Positions 33,457-40,588 of a stretch of DNA of 46,356 bases are shown piece after piece. The translations under genes were made by a program, and so were the position numbers. This DNA is from Acidobacteriota bacterium (GTDB lineage: Bacteria > Acidobacteriota > Terriglobia > Bryobacterales > Bryobacteraceae), in assembly GCA_026394015.1 (NCBI GenBank), contig JAPKZA010000285.1:1-46356 (forward strand), given 5' to 3'. The notes beneath the pieces were generated by a model. It was not told where the DNA came from. It saw nothing but the letters and a program-made list of their open reading frames with translations, and did no database searches. The number at the start of each line of letters is the position of its first letter. Positions within the stretch are counted from its first letter, which is position 1.

Positions 33457-34215
33457 ATGCGAATCCTTGTTCTCCTTCTAGCCTCTACTCTCACCGCCTC
33501 CGCCCAACGCGCCCCGCTCAAAGCGGAGGACGTCGCCGCGGGGCGTCAGCTCTTCATGACCTCCTGTTCCGGCTGCCACGGCCTGACCGGCGAAGGCGGC
33601 CGCGGCCCCAATCTCATGACCGGTCGAGCCGTTTCGCGCTCCACCGACGAAGTGCTGTTCAACGCCATCAAGTTCGGCCTCGCCGGCACCGACATGCCGC
33701 CCACCAACCTTCCCGATGACAAGCTGTGGCAGGTGATGGCCTACGTCCGCGCCCTCGTCGCCCCGGCCTTTGAAATCCCCGTCGAAGGCGATGAGCAGGC
33801 CGGCGCCGCCGTCTACTTCGGCAAGGGCGGCTGTACGCAGTGCCACGCGATCGCCGGCAAGGGCGGCCTGTCAGGGCCGGACCTGACCAGCGTCGGCCAC
33901 CAGCGGCCTCTCAACCTCATTCGCGAGGCCGTCCTCGACCCCGCCCGCCGCATCGCTCCCGGCTACCAACGGGCCACGCTTCACTTGAAGTCCGGCAAAA
34001 CGTTGAACGGCGTTCTCCGCGATTACACCACCTACGACTACACCCTGCAGGACTCGAAAGGCGACCTCCACTTCGTCAAAGCCGCCGACGTCTCAGACTC
34101 CCGGCTCCTCCCCGGCAGCCCGATGCCCAGCAACTACAAAGACTCGCTCACCGCCACCGAACGCCGCGACCTCATCAAATTCCTCAGCCGCCAATCCGCC
34201 CGCGGAGCCAACTAA
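33457..34215 (+). CDS. Exported diheme cytochrome c with a TIGR02603-like second domain
   Basis: 252 residues from ATG 33457, chosen for the GGAGGG 7 nt upstream and the clean signal peptide (RILVLLLASTLTASA); a GTG at 33430 is also in frame. The first class I cytochrome domain has CSGCH (Cys37, Cys40, His41) with Met80 as a candidate axial ligand (GTDMPP). The second domain has CTQCH (Cys126, Cys129, His130) followed by GGLSGPDLTSVG, LDPARRIAPGYQ, GKTLNGVLRDYT and a closing SPMPSNYKDSLT. These match the Pirellula/Verrucomicrobium-type haem domain (TIGR02603). The TAA overlaps the PQQ dehydrogenase ATG (TAATG), so it is probably that enzyme's periplasmic electron acceptor. Confidence 0.9.
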   Translation: MRILVLLLASTLTASAQRAPLKAEDVAAGRQLFMTSCSGCHGLTGEGGRGPNLMTGRAVSRSTDEVLFNAIKFGLAGTDMPPTNLPDDKLWQVMAYVRALVAPAFEIPVEGDEQAGAAVYFGKGGCTQCHAIAGKGGLSGPDLTSVGHQRPLNLIREAVLDPARRIAPGYQRATLHLKSGKTLNGVLRDYTTYDYTLQDSKGDLHFVKAADVSDSRLLPGSPMPSNYKDSLTATERRDLIKFLSRQSARGAN

Positions 34216-35801
34216 TGAAAACGACTCTCCTTCTCGTCCTCGCCGCCGTCGCGGCTTCCGCCGCCTTCGCCCAAGTTGAATACGAAGACATCCTCGCCGG
34301 CCCCAACGCCAACTGGCTCACCTACGCCGGCTCCTACTCCGGCCAGCGCCACAGCGCCCTCACGCAGATCACCCCGGTCACGGCCAAGAATCTCGTCCCC
34401 AAGTGGACCTATCATGTCCCCGACGCGAAGAAACTCGAAGCCGTTCCCATCGTCTACGACGGCATCCTCTACGTCACCAACTCGAACCAACTCCACGCGC
34501 TCGACGCCCGCACCGGCCGTAAAATCTGGGTCTATCGCGATGAACAGGCCGTCGGCTCCCGCGTCAATCGCGGACCCGCCATCCTCGGCGACAAGGTCTA
34601 CTTCGTCACCTCGGACTGCCACCTGGTCGCCCTCCATCGCAAGACCGGCGCCATCCTCTGGCATAAGAAATACGCCGAGACCAAAGACGGCTACTTCGCG
34701 ACGATGGCCCCCTTCGCCGTGAAAGACAAAATCATCGTTGGCATGGGCGGCGGCGACTCCGGCGCCCGCGGCTTCCTCGCCGCCCTCTCCGCCGAAACCG
34801 GCGACGAACTCTGGCGTTTTTGGACGATCCCAGCCAAAGGCGAACCCGGCGCCGAGACCTGGTCCAAGGACGAAGTCCGTCAATGGGGCGGCGGCGGCAC
34901 CTGGCTTTCCGGCACCTTCGACCCCAAGCTGAACCTGCTCTACTGGACCACCGGCAACCCCTGGCCCGACTTCAACGGAGGCGACCGCCTCGGCGCGAAT
35001 CTCTACTCCGACTCGCTCATCGCCGTCAACGTCGACACCGGCAAACTCAAGTGGCACTTCCAGTTCACGCCCCACGATACGCATGATTGGGACGCCCAAT
35101 CCTGGCCCGTTCTCATCGATATGCCCTGGCAGGGCAAGCCCCGTCAGATCGTCGTGCACCCGAACCGCAACGGCTTTTTCTACGTCCTCGACCGCGTCAC
35201 CGGCGAGTTCCTCCGCGCCACGCCCTTCGTCGATAAGCTCGATTGGGCCAAAGGCATTGACCCCCAAGGCAAGCCCATCCTCGTCCCCGGCAAGGACCCG
35301 ACGCCCGGCGGCACCCGCGCCTGCCCCTCCGTGCGCGGCGCGGCCAACTGGATGTCGCCTTCCTACAACGCCTCGACCGGACTCTTCTACCTCCCCACGC
35401 TCGAACAGTGCGATATCTACAGCTCGTCCGTGAAGGAGCCCAAGCCCATGATCGGCTTTGCCGGCACCGGCGGCGAGCAGATCCCGGCTGAACCCGGCCA
35501 ACTGCTGCTGCGGGCTATCGATCCGCAGACCGGCAAACGCGTCTGGGAGTATCCGATGCCCGGCCCCGCCACCGCCTGGGCCGGAACCGTCTCCACCGCC
35601 GGCGGCGTCCTCTTCTTCGGGGACGATACCGGCCACCTCGTCGCCGCTGATGCCAAGTCCGGCAAGCACCTGTGGCACTTCGGCACGAGCCAGAACATCA
35701 CCGCCTCGCCCATCACCTATACCGTCGATGGCAAGCAGTACGTCACCATCTGCTCGGCCACCCACGTCTTCACCTTCGGCCTCTTCACTCCGGCAGAATA
35801 G
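34215..35801 (+). CDS. Periplasmic PQQ-dependent alcohol dehydrogenase-like quinoprotein
   Basis: 528 residues with a Sec signal (MKTTLLLVLAAVAASAAFA). The protein is an eight-bladed quinoprotein propeller with repeated 'G.(L/I)...D..TG...W' motifs (ALDARTGRKIWVYRD, ALHRKTGAILWHKKY, ALSAETGDELWRFW). The active-site stretch TPHDTHDWDAQSW places Asp291 at the catalytic position and Asp293 two residues on. The extra Asp is the signature of lanthanide-dependent PQQ alcohol dehydrogenases (XoxF, PedH); calcium enzymes have Ala or Ser there. The vicinal Cys-Cys pair of methanol dehydrogenases is missing, and no fused haem domain is present. The preceding diheme cytochrome is the likely electron acceptor. 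The substrate, probably an alcohol or sugar, cannot be deduced. Confidence 0.88.
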   Translation: MKTTLLLVLAAVAASAAFAQVEYEDILAGPNANWLTYAGSYSGQRHSALTQITPVTAKNLVPKWTYHVPDAKKLEAVPIVYDGILYVTNSNQLHALDARTGRKIWVYRDEQAVGSRVNRGPAILGDKVYFVTSDCHLVALHRKTGAILWHKKYAETKDGYFATMAPFAVKDKIIVGMGGGDSGARGFLAALSAETGDELWRFWTIPAKGEPGAETWSKDEVRQWGGGGTWLSGTFDPKLNLLYWTTGNPWPDFNGGDRLGANLYSDSLIAVNVDTGKLKWHFQFTPHDTHDWDAQSWPVLIDMPWQGKPRQIVVHPNRNGFFYVLDRVTGEFLRATPFVDKLDWAKGIDPQGKPILVPGKDPTPGGTRACPSVRGAANWMSPSYNASTGLFYLPTLEQCDIYSSSVKEPKPMIGFAGTGGEQIPAEPGQLLLRAIDPQTGKRVWEYPMPGPATAWAGTVSTAGGVLFFGDDTGHLVAADAKSGKHLWHFGTSQNITASPITYTVDGKQYVTICSATHVFTFGLFTPAE

Positions 35802-35806
35802 GAGGC

Positions 35807-37321
35807 ATGCGCTATTCGATTGCCCTGTTCGCCCTCTGCGCGTTCGGCCAGACCGACGCCATCATCAAGGAACGCCGTGCCGTCGCCGGCGTCGTCGAGG
35901 CGACCCGCCCCGCGACGCTCTACGGTGACGCCGAAGCCATCTACGATATTGGCTCCATCTCCAAGGTCTTCACCGCGACGCTGCTGGCCGACATGGTCAA
36001 CCGCGGCGAGGTCGCTCTCGCCGACCCGATCGCGAAGTTCCTCCCCAAGACCGTGAAGGTACCCGAACGCCACGGCAAGCAGATCACGCTGCAGGATCTG
36101 GCGACGCACAAGTCCGCCCTGCCCCGGCTTCCGACCAATCTCCAGCCCAAGGATCCGACCAACCCTTACGCCGACTACACCGTCGACAACCTCTACGCGT
36201 TCCTGAACTCCTACATCCTCACCCGCGACATCGGCGCGCAGGAAGAGTACTCCAACCTCGGCGTCGGCCTGCTCGGCCATGTGCTCGCGCTGCGGGCTGG
36301 GAAGTCGTATGAGGCTCTGCTCAGCGAACGCGTTCTGGCCCCGCTCGGCATGACCTCCACCGTCATCACGCTGACGCCTGCTCTACGGGCTCGGCTGGTC
36401 CCCGGCCACGCCGCCAGCGGAGCCCCGGCCCCCAACTGGGACCTGCCCACGTTGGCCGGTGCCGGAGCCATTCGGTCATCCGTCAACGACATGCTGAAGT
36501 TCGCCGCCGCCGCTTGCGGCATCAAACAGACGCCTCTGGCTCCCGCCTTTGCGTTGAGTCAGGGCCCCGTCCGACTCGCCTGGCAGCAGAGCACCCGTTT
36601 CCCGGAGCCGCTGCTTTGGCATAACGGCGGCACCGGCGGTTACACCTCGATGATGGCCTGCTCCCCGGCCAACAAGCGCGCGGCGGTGGTCTTGTCGAAC
36701 TTCGCCATCTCGGTGGACGACATCGGCCTCCACCTCGCCGACTCGCGGTACCCCCTCAACACGCCGCAGCGCGAGGTCTCCGTCGAACCGTCCATCCTAT
36801 CGAAGTACGTCGGCGTCTACGAACTCGCCCCCGGCGCGAAGCTCTCGGTCACGCTAGCCGGCAAGCAGCTCTCCACCCAGCTCACCGGCCAGCCCCGCAT
36901 TGAAATCTACCCGTCCAGCCCGACGGTCTTTTTCCTGAAGGTGGTCCCCGCGGAGCTTACGTTTGCGGCGGACGGAAAGCAGGTGACGTTGAAGCAGAAC
37001 GGCCGCGAGACGGTCGCCAGGCGCATCGCCGACACGGTCCCGGCCCCGGCCCCCGCGCCGAAGGAGATTGCACTTCCCGCTCAGGCGCTGCAAGCCTTCG
37101 TCGGCCGCTATCAACTCGCGCCGAACTTCATCCTGACGATCACCCAGGAAGGGGCCCAGCTCGCCGCCCAGGCCACCGGCCAGCCGAGCGTCCCGATCTA
37201 CCCTTCCGGCCCCAAAGACTTCTTCTACAAGGTCGTCGATGCGCAGATCACGTTTACGGCCGATGGTTTGGTGCTGCATCAGAACGGGGCCGACCTGCCG
37301 GCCAAGCGGATTAAAGAGTAA
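35807..37321 (+). CDS. Exported serine hydrolase (class C beta-lactamase/PBP fold)
   Basis: 504 residues from ATG 35807 with a short Sec signal (RYSIALFALCAFGQ). The catalytic motifs are SISK (Ser50, Lys53), YSN (Tyr148-Asn150) and HNGG (272-275), as in class C beta-lactamase/esterase/D-aminopeptidase relatives. The stretch before Ser50 is short for the family. After the catalytic domain come two homologous repeats of about 95 residues (LSKYVGVYELAPGAKLSV and LQAFVGRYQLAPNFILTI), each a DUF3471-like lipocalin-type module, separated by a Pro/Ala linker. An AGGAGG overlaps the upstream stop but sits just 1 nt before the ATG, unusually close. It is the third gene of the cytochrome/PQQ operon; its substrate is unknown. 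Confidence 0.85.
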   Translation: MRYSIALFALCAFGQTDAIIKERRAVAGVVEATRPATLYGDAEAIYDIGSISKVFTATLLADMVNRGEVALADPIAKFLPKTVKVPERHGKQITLQDLATHKSALPRLPTNLQPKDPTNPYADYTVDNLYAFLNSYILTRDIGAQEEYSNLGVGLLGHVLALRAGKSYEALLSERVLAPLGMTSTVITLTPALRARLVPGHAASGAPAPNWDLPTLAGAGAIRSSVNDMLKFAAAACGIKQTPLAPAFALSQGPVRLAWQQSTRFPEPLLWHNGGTGGYTSMMACSPANKRAAVVLSNFAISVDDIGLHLADSRYPLNTPQREVSVEPSILSKYVGVYELAPGAKLSVTLAGKQLSTQLTGQPRIEIYPSSPTVFFLKVVPAELTFAADGKQVTLKQNGRETVARRIADTVPAPAPAPKEIALPAQALQAFVGRYQLAPNFILTITQEGAQLAAQATGQPSVPIYPSGPKDFFYKVVDAQITFTADGLVLHQNGADLPAKRIKE

Positions 37322-39596
37322 CGTCGAGGGAGATCGCTCCGATGCGGCGGTTCAGCTCCTCCTGCTCGGCCTTCAACTTTGCCGTCACAGCGTCGCCCTG
37401 CTTTTCGAGTTGGGCGAGGCGGGTTTCCTGTTCGTCTAATTGGCGGGTGTAGCGCTGCACCAACGCTTTCTCTTCCGCCGAGCCCTTCAACGCCTTCAGG
37501 TTCTCGCGAACCCGCTCCTGCGCCTTCTCAATCTTTTCGCCTTCGTCAGCGATTTGTTTGATCTCCTGTTGGAAACCCGCCACGATCGCCTTCTGGTTCA
37601 TCACCCCTTGAAGCGCCTGCTCGACGGCCGGCGGCAGGCTCCCGTCCGTTACAAAGCGAGCGAACGTTGGCGCCTGCAACTCGACCACGGAGTAGTTCGT
37701 GCTCATTGTTCTTGCCTCCTCAATCGGAAACGCCACGGTCTCCCGAGCCGGGACGGCCACGCGAAAGCGCATCTCGGTCGCCGTCGTTTCGGCCGGGCTG
37801 GTCGCGGATTTCAGCTGGTAGCCGGCGCGGACGGGATGCTCGATCAGCATCGTGCGCGCCGCCGCGTCGTTGTTGCGAATGGTGTAGGTCCGCTTCTCCG
37901 TCACGCTACTCTGGTGCACCATAATCCCCTTCGACACCACCACGCGGGACACCTTCTGCTGCTGGCTGCCGAAGGCGGTGGTCACGCTGACGGCCAGGTC
38001 GGTCGCGTAAGTCAGTAGCCGCTTCTCGGCCGGCCGGATCGCCTCTAGAATGCCTTCGCCCGCGAACGCCTCCGCCTCCACGACGCTGAACGTGCCGCCG
38101 TCGAGCGTCAGCTTGGTCGAGTTCGTCAGCCATAGTGCCCGCTGCGGCCGTCCGCTGTTACTGCTCCAAATGGTGACTTTCTCGATGTCCACCGGCGATT
38201 GCAGAATCGGCACCAGGGCCGACCGGTTCTTGGCGATCGTCACCGGCTGTTCAATTCGATACTCGAACAGGTCGCCCAGCTCCTGCGCCTGGGCCACGGT
38301 CTGGGATTGCGTCCGCGCCTCGGAAAATGTAACCTTCGGCGCGGTTTGCAACTGGGAGAACTGCCGCAGTCTCTCGAACTGGCCTGGTCGGGCCACGCTC
38401 ATAGAGTTGTTTACCTCCATAGGTGCCGAGCCCGCAACCGTCATCGAATCCGTCACCGAGCCCACAGCCAGTTCGACGTTCCGCCGCGTCGACGCACCGC
38501 TCGCCACCTGAACGCCGTCCAGCCGCTTCACAACGAAACCCGGTCGGCTCACCTCCAGCCGGACCGCGCCCTCGAGCAGGTTGCTAAACGAGTACGCTCC
38601 CGCGTTGTTCGTCGCCGTCTTGGCGATCACGGCACCGCTCTCGTCGAACGCCTCGACCAGCGCATCGGGGATCGCCGCTCCCCCGGCGTCCGTTACGATC
38701 CCCGCCAACTGCGCCCGGCCCAGCAATATCCCGCTCGAAAACGTCTGCGGCGCCCGGTTCGTCGTTTCGGAGAGCGCCACCACCGGCCGCCGCGCGTACT
38801 GCGGCTGCGCCAAGTTCTGCACAAACGACTGCGGAGCCCCCGCCACCAGCGACAACGAAACGTTCTCCCAGTCCTGCCCCACCGTGTTGTCCACAATCGC
38901 CCAGCCCTGCAGCAGCGGTTTCGACCCCAATACCATCCGGTAAGTCGCCTTCCACACCGGCACCTCGCTGATGTAGCTCACAAACAAGTTCCGCCGCCCC
39001 GCGCCGTCGGCGGAGATCACCATCTTCCGCACATCCGCATCCCGGCTCGTCGCCAGCACGTCCAGATACTGGCCCACCTTCCCGGCCAAGCCTGGCTCGA
39101 TCAGCCGCACCGAAAACGCCGGCGAAATCTCCGCCGTCCGCAGCTCGCCGCTGGCGGTCAACAAAGTGACGTACTCCACTTCTAGTGTGGCCCCCACCCC
39201 CGCCCGCGTCTTCCGCTCCACGCTCACAAGCCGGCCTTCCAGAGGCGCGCCGCCGTTGCGGACCTCGATCCGCGCCCCGCGCATCGCCGTCAAAAACTCG
39301 TTCAGGCTCCCCTTTTCGCCCACCGGCAGCCGGATCTCGCCCAGCCGACGGTCGGCCGCCTGCGCCGCATCGTAGCCGATCCCACTAATCTTCCCGCCGT
39401 TGAGATCCAGCACGGTAAGAGATTTCAGGACGTCGTTGAGTTGTCCGCTCGTGAAGGAAACCGAGACGTCCTGCTTGCCTTCCACTGTCCCCTGGTGTTC
39501 AAAGTAACCTACTCCGTTCTTATAGAGCACCACCCGTTTCACAGGCATCTGGGCGAACGCCAAGGTTACGAAGGTAACAAAAACGAGTAGCTTCAT
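37311..39596 (-). CDS. DUF4139 protein with inserted carboxypeptidase regulatory-like domain and coiled coil
   Basis: 761 residues with a Sec signal (MKLLVFVTFVTLAFAQ). The N-terminal DUF4140-like part (VKRVVLYKNGVGYFEHQG, LNDVLKSLTVLDLNGGKISG) is followed by the DUF4139 start (ISEVPVWKATYRMVL, WAIVDNTVGQDWENVSLSLV). A CarboxypepD_reg-like beta-sandwich is then inserted at about 300-390 (AQLAGIVTDAGGAAIPDALV, AGAYSFSNLLEGAVRLEVSR) before DUF4139 resumes. The C-terminal 100 residues are a predicted coiled coil (EGEKIEKAQERVRENLKAL). The function of DUF4139 is unknown; the architecture suggests a cell-surface or periplasmic binding protein. The stop overlaps the convergent serine-hydrolase gene by 11 nt. 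Confidence 0.85.
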   Translation of the reverse strand: MKLLVFVTFVTLAFAQMPVKRVVLYKNGVGYFEHQGTVEGKQDVSVSFTSGQLNDVLKSLTVLDLNGGKISGIGYDAAQAADRRLGEIRLPVGEKGSLNEFLTAMRGARIEVRNGGAPLEGRLVSVERKTRAGVGATLEVEYVTLLTASGELRTAEISPAFSVRLIEPGLAGKVGQYLDVLATSRDADVRKMVISADGAGRRNLFVSYISEVPVWKATYRMVLGSKPLLQGWAIVDNTVGQDWENVSLSLVAGAPQSFVQNLAQPQYARRPVVALSETTNRAPQTFSSGILLGRAQLAGIVTDAGGAAIPDALVEAFDESGAVIAKTATNNAGAYSFSNLLEGAVRLEVSRPGFVVKRLDGVQVASGASTRRNVELAVGSVTDSMTVAGSAPMEVNNSMSVARPGQFERLRQFSQLQTAPKVTFSEARTQSQTVAQAQELGDLFEYRIEQPVTIAKNRSALVPILQSPVDIEKVTIWSSNSGRPQRALWLTNSTKLTLDGGTFSVVEAEAFAGEGILEAIRPAEKRLLTYATDLAVSVTTAFGSQQQKVSRVVVSKGIMVHQSSVTEKRTYTIRNNDAAARTMLIEHPVRAGYQLKSATSPAETTATEMRFRVAVPARETVAFPIEEARTMSTNYSVVELQAPTFARFVTDGSLPPAVEQALQGVMNQKAIVAGFQQEIKQIADEGEKIEKAQERVRENLKALKGSAEEKALVQRYTRQLDEQETRLAQLEKQGDAVTAKLKAEQEELNRRIGAISLDVTL

Positions 39597-39943
39597 CCAG
39601 TAAGTCTATTACAAGCGGGAAGTGACCGATCACTCGGTCTTCGGATCCCGCCGCGGGCGGGGGAACGACCCAGCGTGACGACGCCGGCGCTGGACGCGGA
39701 AGAACGGAGGGCGTAGACGAAACGCGGCGACTTCTCCGACGACGCGTTCGATGGTCGTGGACGAGTGTCCGGAAGGGAGAGCAACCGTGCCGCAGCGGTA
39801 CTCGAGGCTGGGTCCGCACTTGCCGGTGCCGGTTCCGGTGGACCGGGCGAAACGAAGCTGGACTCCTTGGCTCCGGAGAGGACGGAGTCGTTCCAGGCGG
39901 CCGTGAGAGGCAATGTGGTGAGGAAGGCCAGAATGGAGCGCAT
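39593..39943 (-). CDS. Doubtful small exported ORF in the 39.6-40.05 kb gap
   Basis: This is the only coding candidate in the 458-bp gap between the DUF4139 gene and the 40055 gene. From ATG 39943 it reads 116 residues. The first 16 (RSILAFLTTLPLTAA) look like a Sec signal, but the rest is Ser/Pro/Ala-rich with no recognisable domain. Its TGA would overlap the DUF4139 ATG in ATGA, which is typical of operons here. Against it: no Shine-Dalgarno and no close -10-like box, and the DUF4139 gene has its own TAGACT box inside this frame. It may be a degraded gene or chance. I see no repeats, RNA gene or terminator elsewhere in the gap. Confidence 0.25.
   Translation of the reverse strand: MRSILAFLTTLPLTAAWNDSVLSGAKESSFVSPGPPEPAPASADPASSTAAARLLSLPDTRPRPSNASSEKSPRFVYALRSSASSAGVVTLGRSPARGGIRRPSDRSLPACNRLTG
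39603..39608 (-). promoter_or_regulatory. -10-like element (TAGACT) for the DUF4139 gene
   Basis: TAGACT on the minus strand ends 6 nt before the ATG at 39596, the same hexamer and gap as at the patatin gene. No Shine-Dalgarno lies between it and the ATG and no -35 was recognised. Confidence 0.4.
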
Positions 39944-40042
39944 GAGGGGAGAGCGGAATCGGCGGGGATAGAGTTTCACTCCCTCTCTGGAAGAACGATC
40001 AGCCGAAGCCCGAGTCGGCAGCTTACTCCTGCCGGCCTGAAT

Positions 40043-40048
40043 TAAGAT
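40043..40048 (+). promoter_or_regulatory. -10-like element (TAAGAT) for the 40055 gene
   Basis: TAAGAT ends 6 nt before the GTG at 40055, matching the window's leaderless pattern. The intervening GAAAGG could instead be a Shine-Dalgarno too close to the GTG. The hexamer match is 4/6. Confidence 0.3.
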
Positions 40049-40054
40049 GAAAGG

Positions 40055-40583
40055 GTGAATCCCCAGTCGCTGGCGAACGGATATCAATGGCTGACGTTGG
40101 TAGATGACGATATCGCCTCGCTGCTGCTCCTTTGTCCCGAAATTGTTTTGGGAAAGTATCTCGCCGTCACGAGTATCGGTGGGGGTTCTCTACACCTCGC
40201 CAAGCAGGAGGAGGTTCCGGGATGGTGGACATCGAAGGCCGGGAGAGTCTTCACGGGCACTGATTGGAGTCCACCGGCATATCAGGACGAGTGGAAGATC
40301 GCCTACAGTCCGCGAGTTACATCGCTCGCACACGATTCATGACGGTTGCTGTTCCGGATACGACGAGTGGTACGTTTTTGAAGAGCCTGCGCCGGTGGAA
40401 GACATGGAGACGTTCGTGAGCTGGGTCGGCTTTCGCCTGGACGATCCGTGCTTGCAGTGGACAATTGAACGCTTCTGGCGGCAGATCGCAAAGTCCCGCC
40501 CTGAGTCCTACATTGGATTTGGCACCGGGCTCACGGTGGTCACTCGGAATGCGCTTTTGCTTGAGCGCCTACGCTCCATCTAG
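40055..40583 (+). pseudogene. Hypothetical gene interrupted by an apparent frameshift
   Basis: The first frame runs from GTG 40055 (NPQSLANGYQWLTLVDDDIA ...) to TGA at 40340-40342, 95 residues. A second frame, shifted by +1, carries coding-like sequence from about 40325 to TAG 40581-40583 (YDEWYVFEEPAP, WVGFRLDDPCLQWTIERFW, IGFGTGLTVVTRNALLLERL). Joined near 40320-40345 they give one globular protein of about 176 residues. One extra base, or two missing, would explain the break. No slippery heptamer was seen, so programmed frameshifting is unlikely; a mutation or an assembly error is more likely. Codons are less C-biased than in the neighbours, suggesting recent acquisition. No family is recognised; the acidic, aromatic-rich style resembles small immunity-type proteins but that is only an impression. 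The stop is 5 nt from the convergent peptidase gene. Confidence 0.5.
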
Positions 40584-40588
40584 CTCGC

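Noticed and set aside
34212-35765. A 517-residue minus-strand frame opposite the PQQ dehydrogenase
   Set aside because: Gly/Asp/Glu-rich shadow of a clear propeller enzyme.
40320-40345. Programmed ribosomal frameshifting in the 40055-40583 gene
   Set aside because: No slippery heptamer or obvious downstream stem was seen; mutation or sequence error is simpler.
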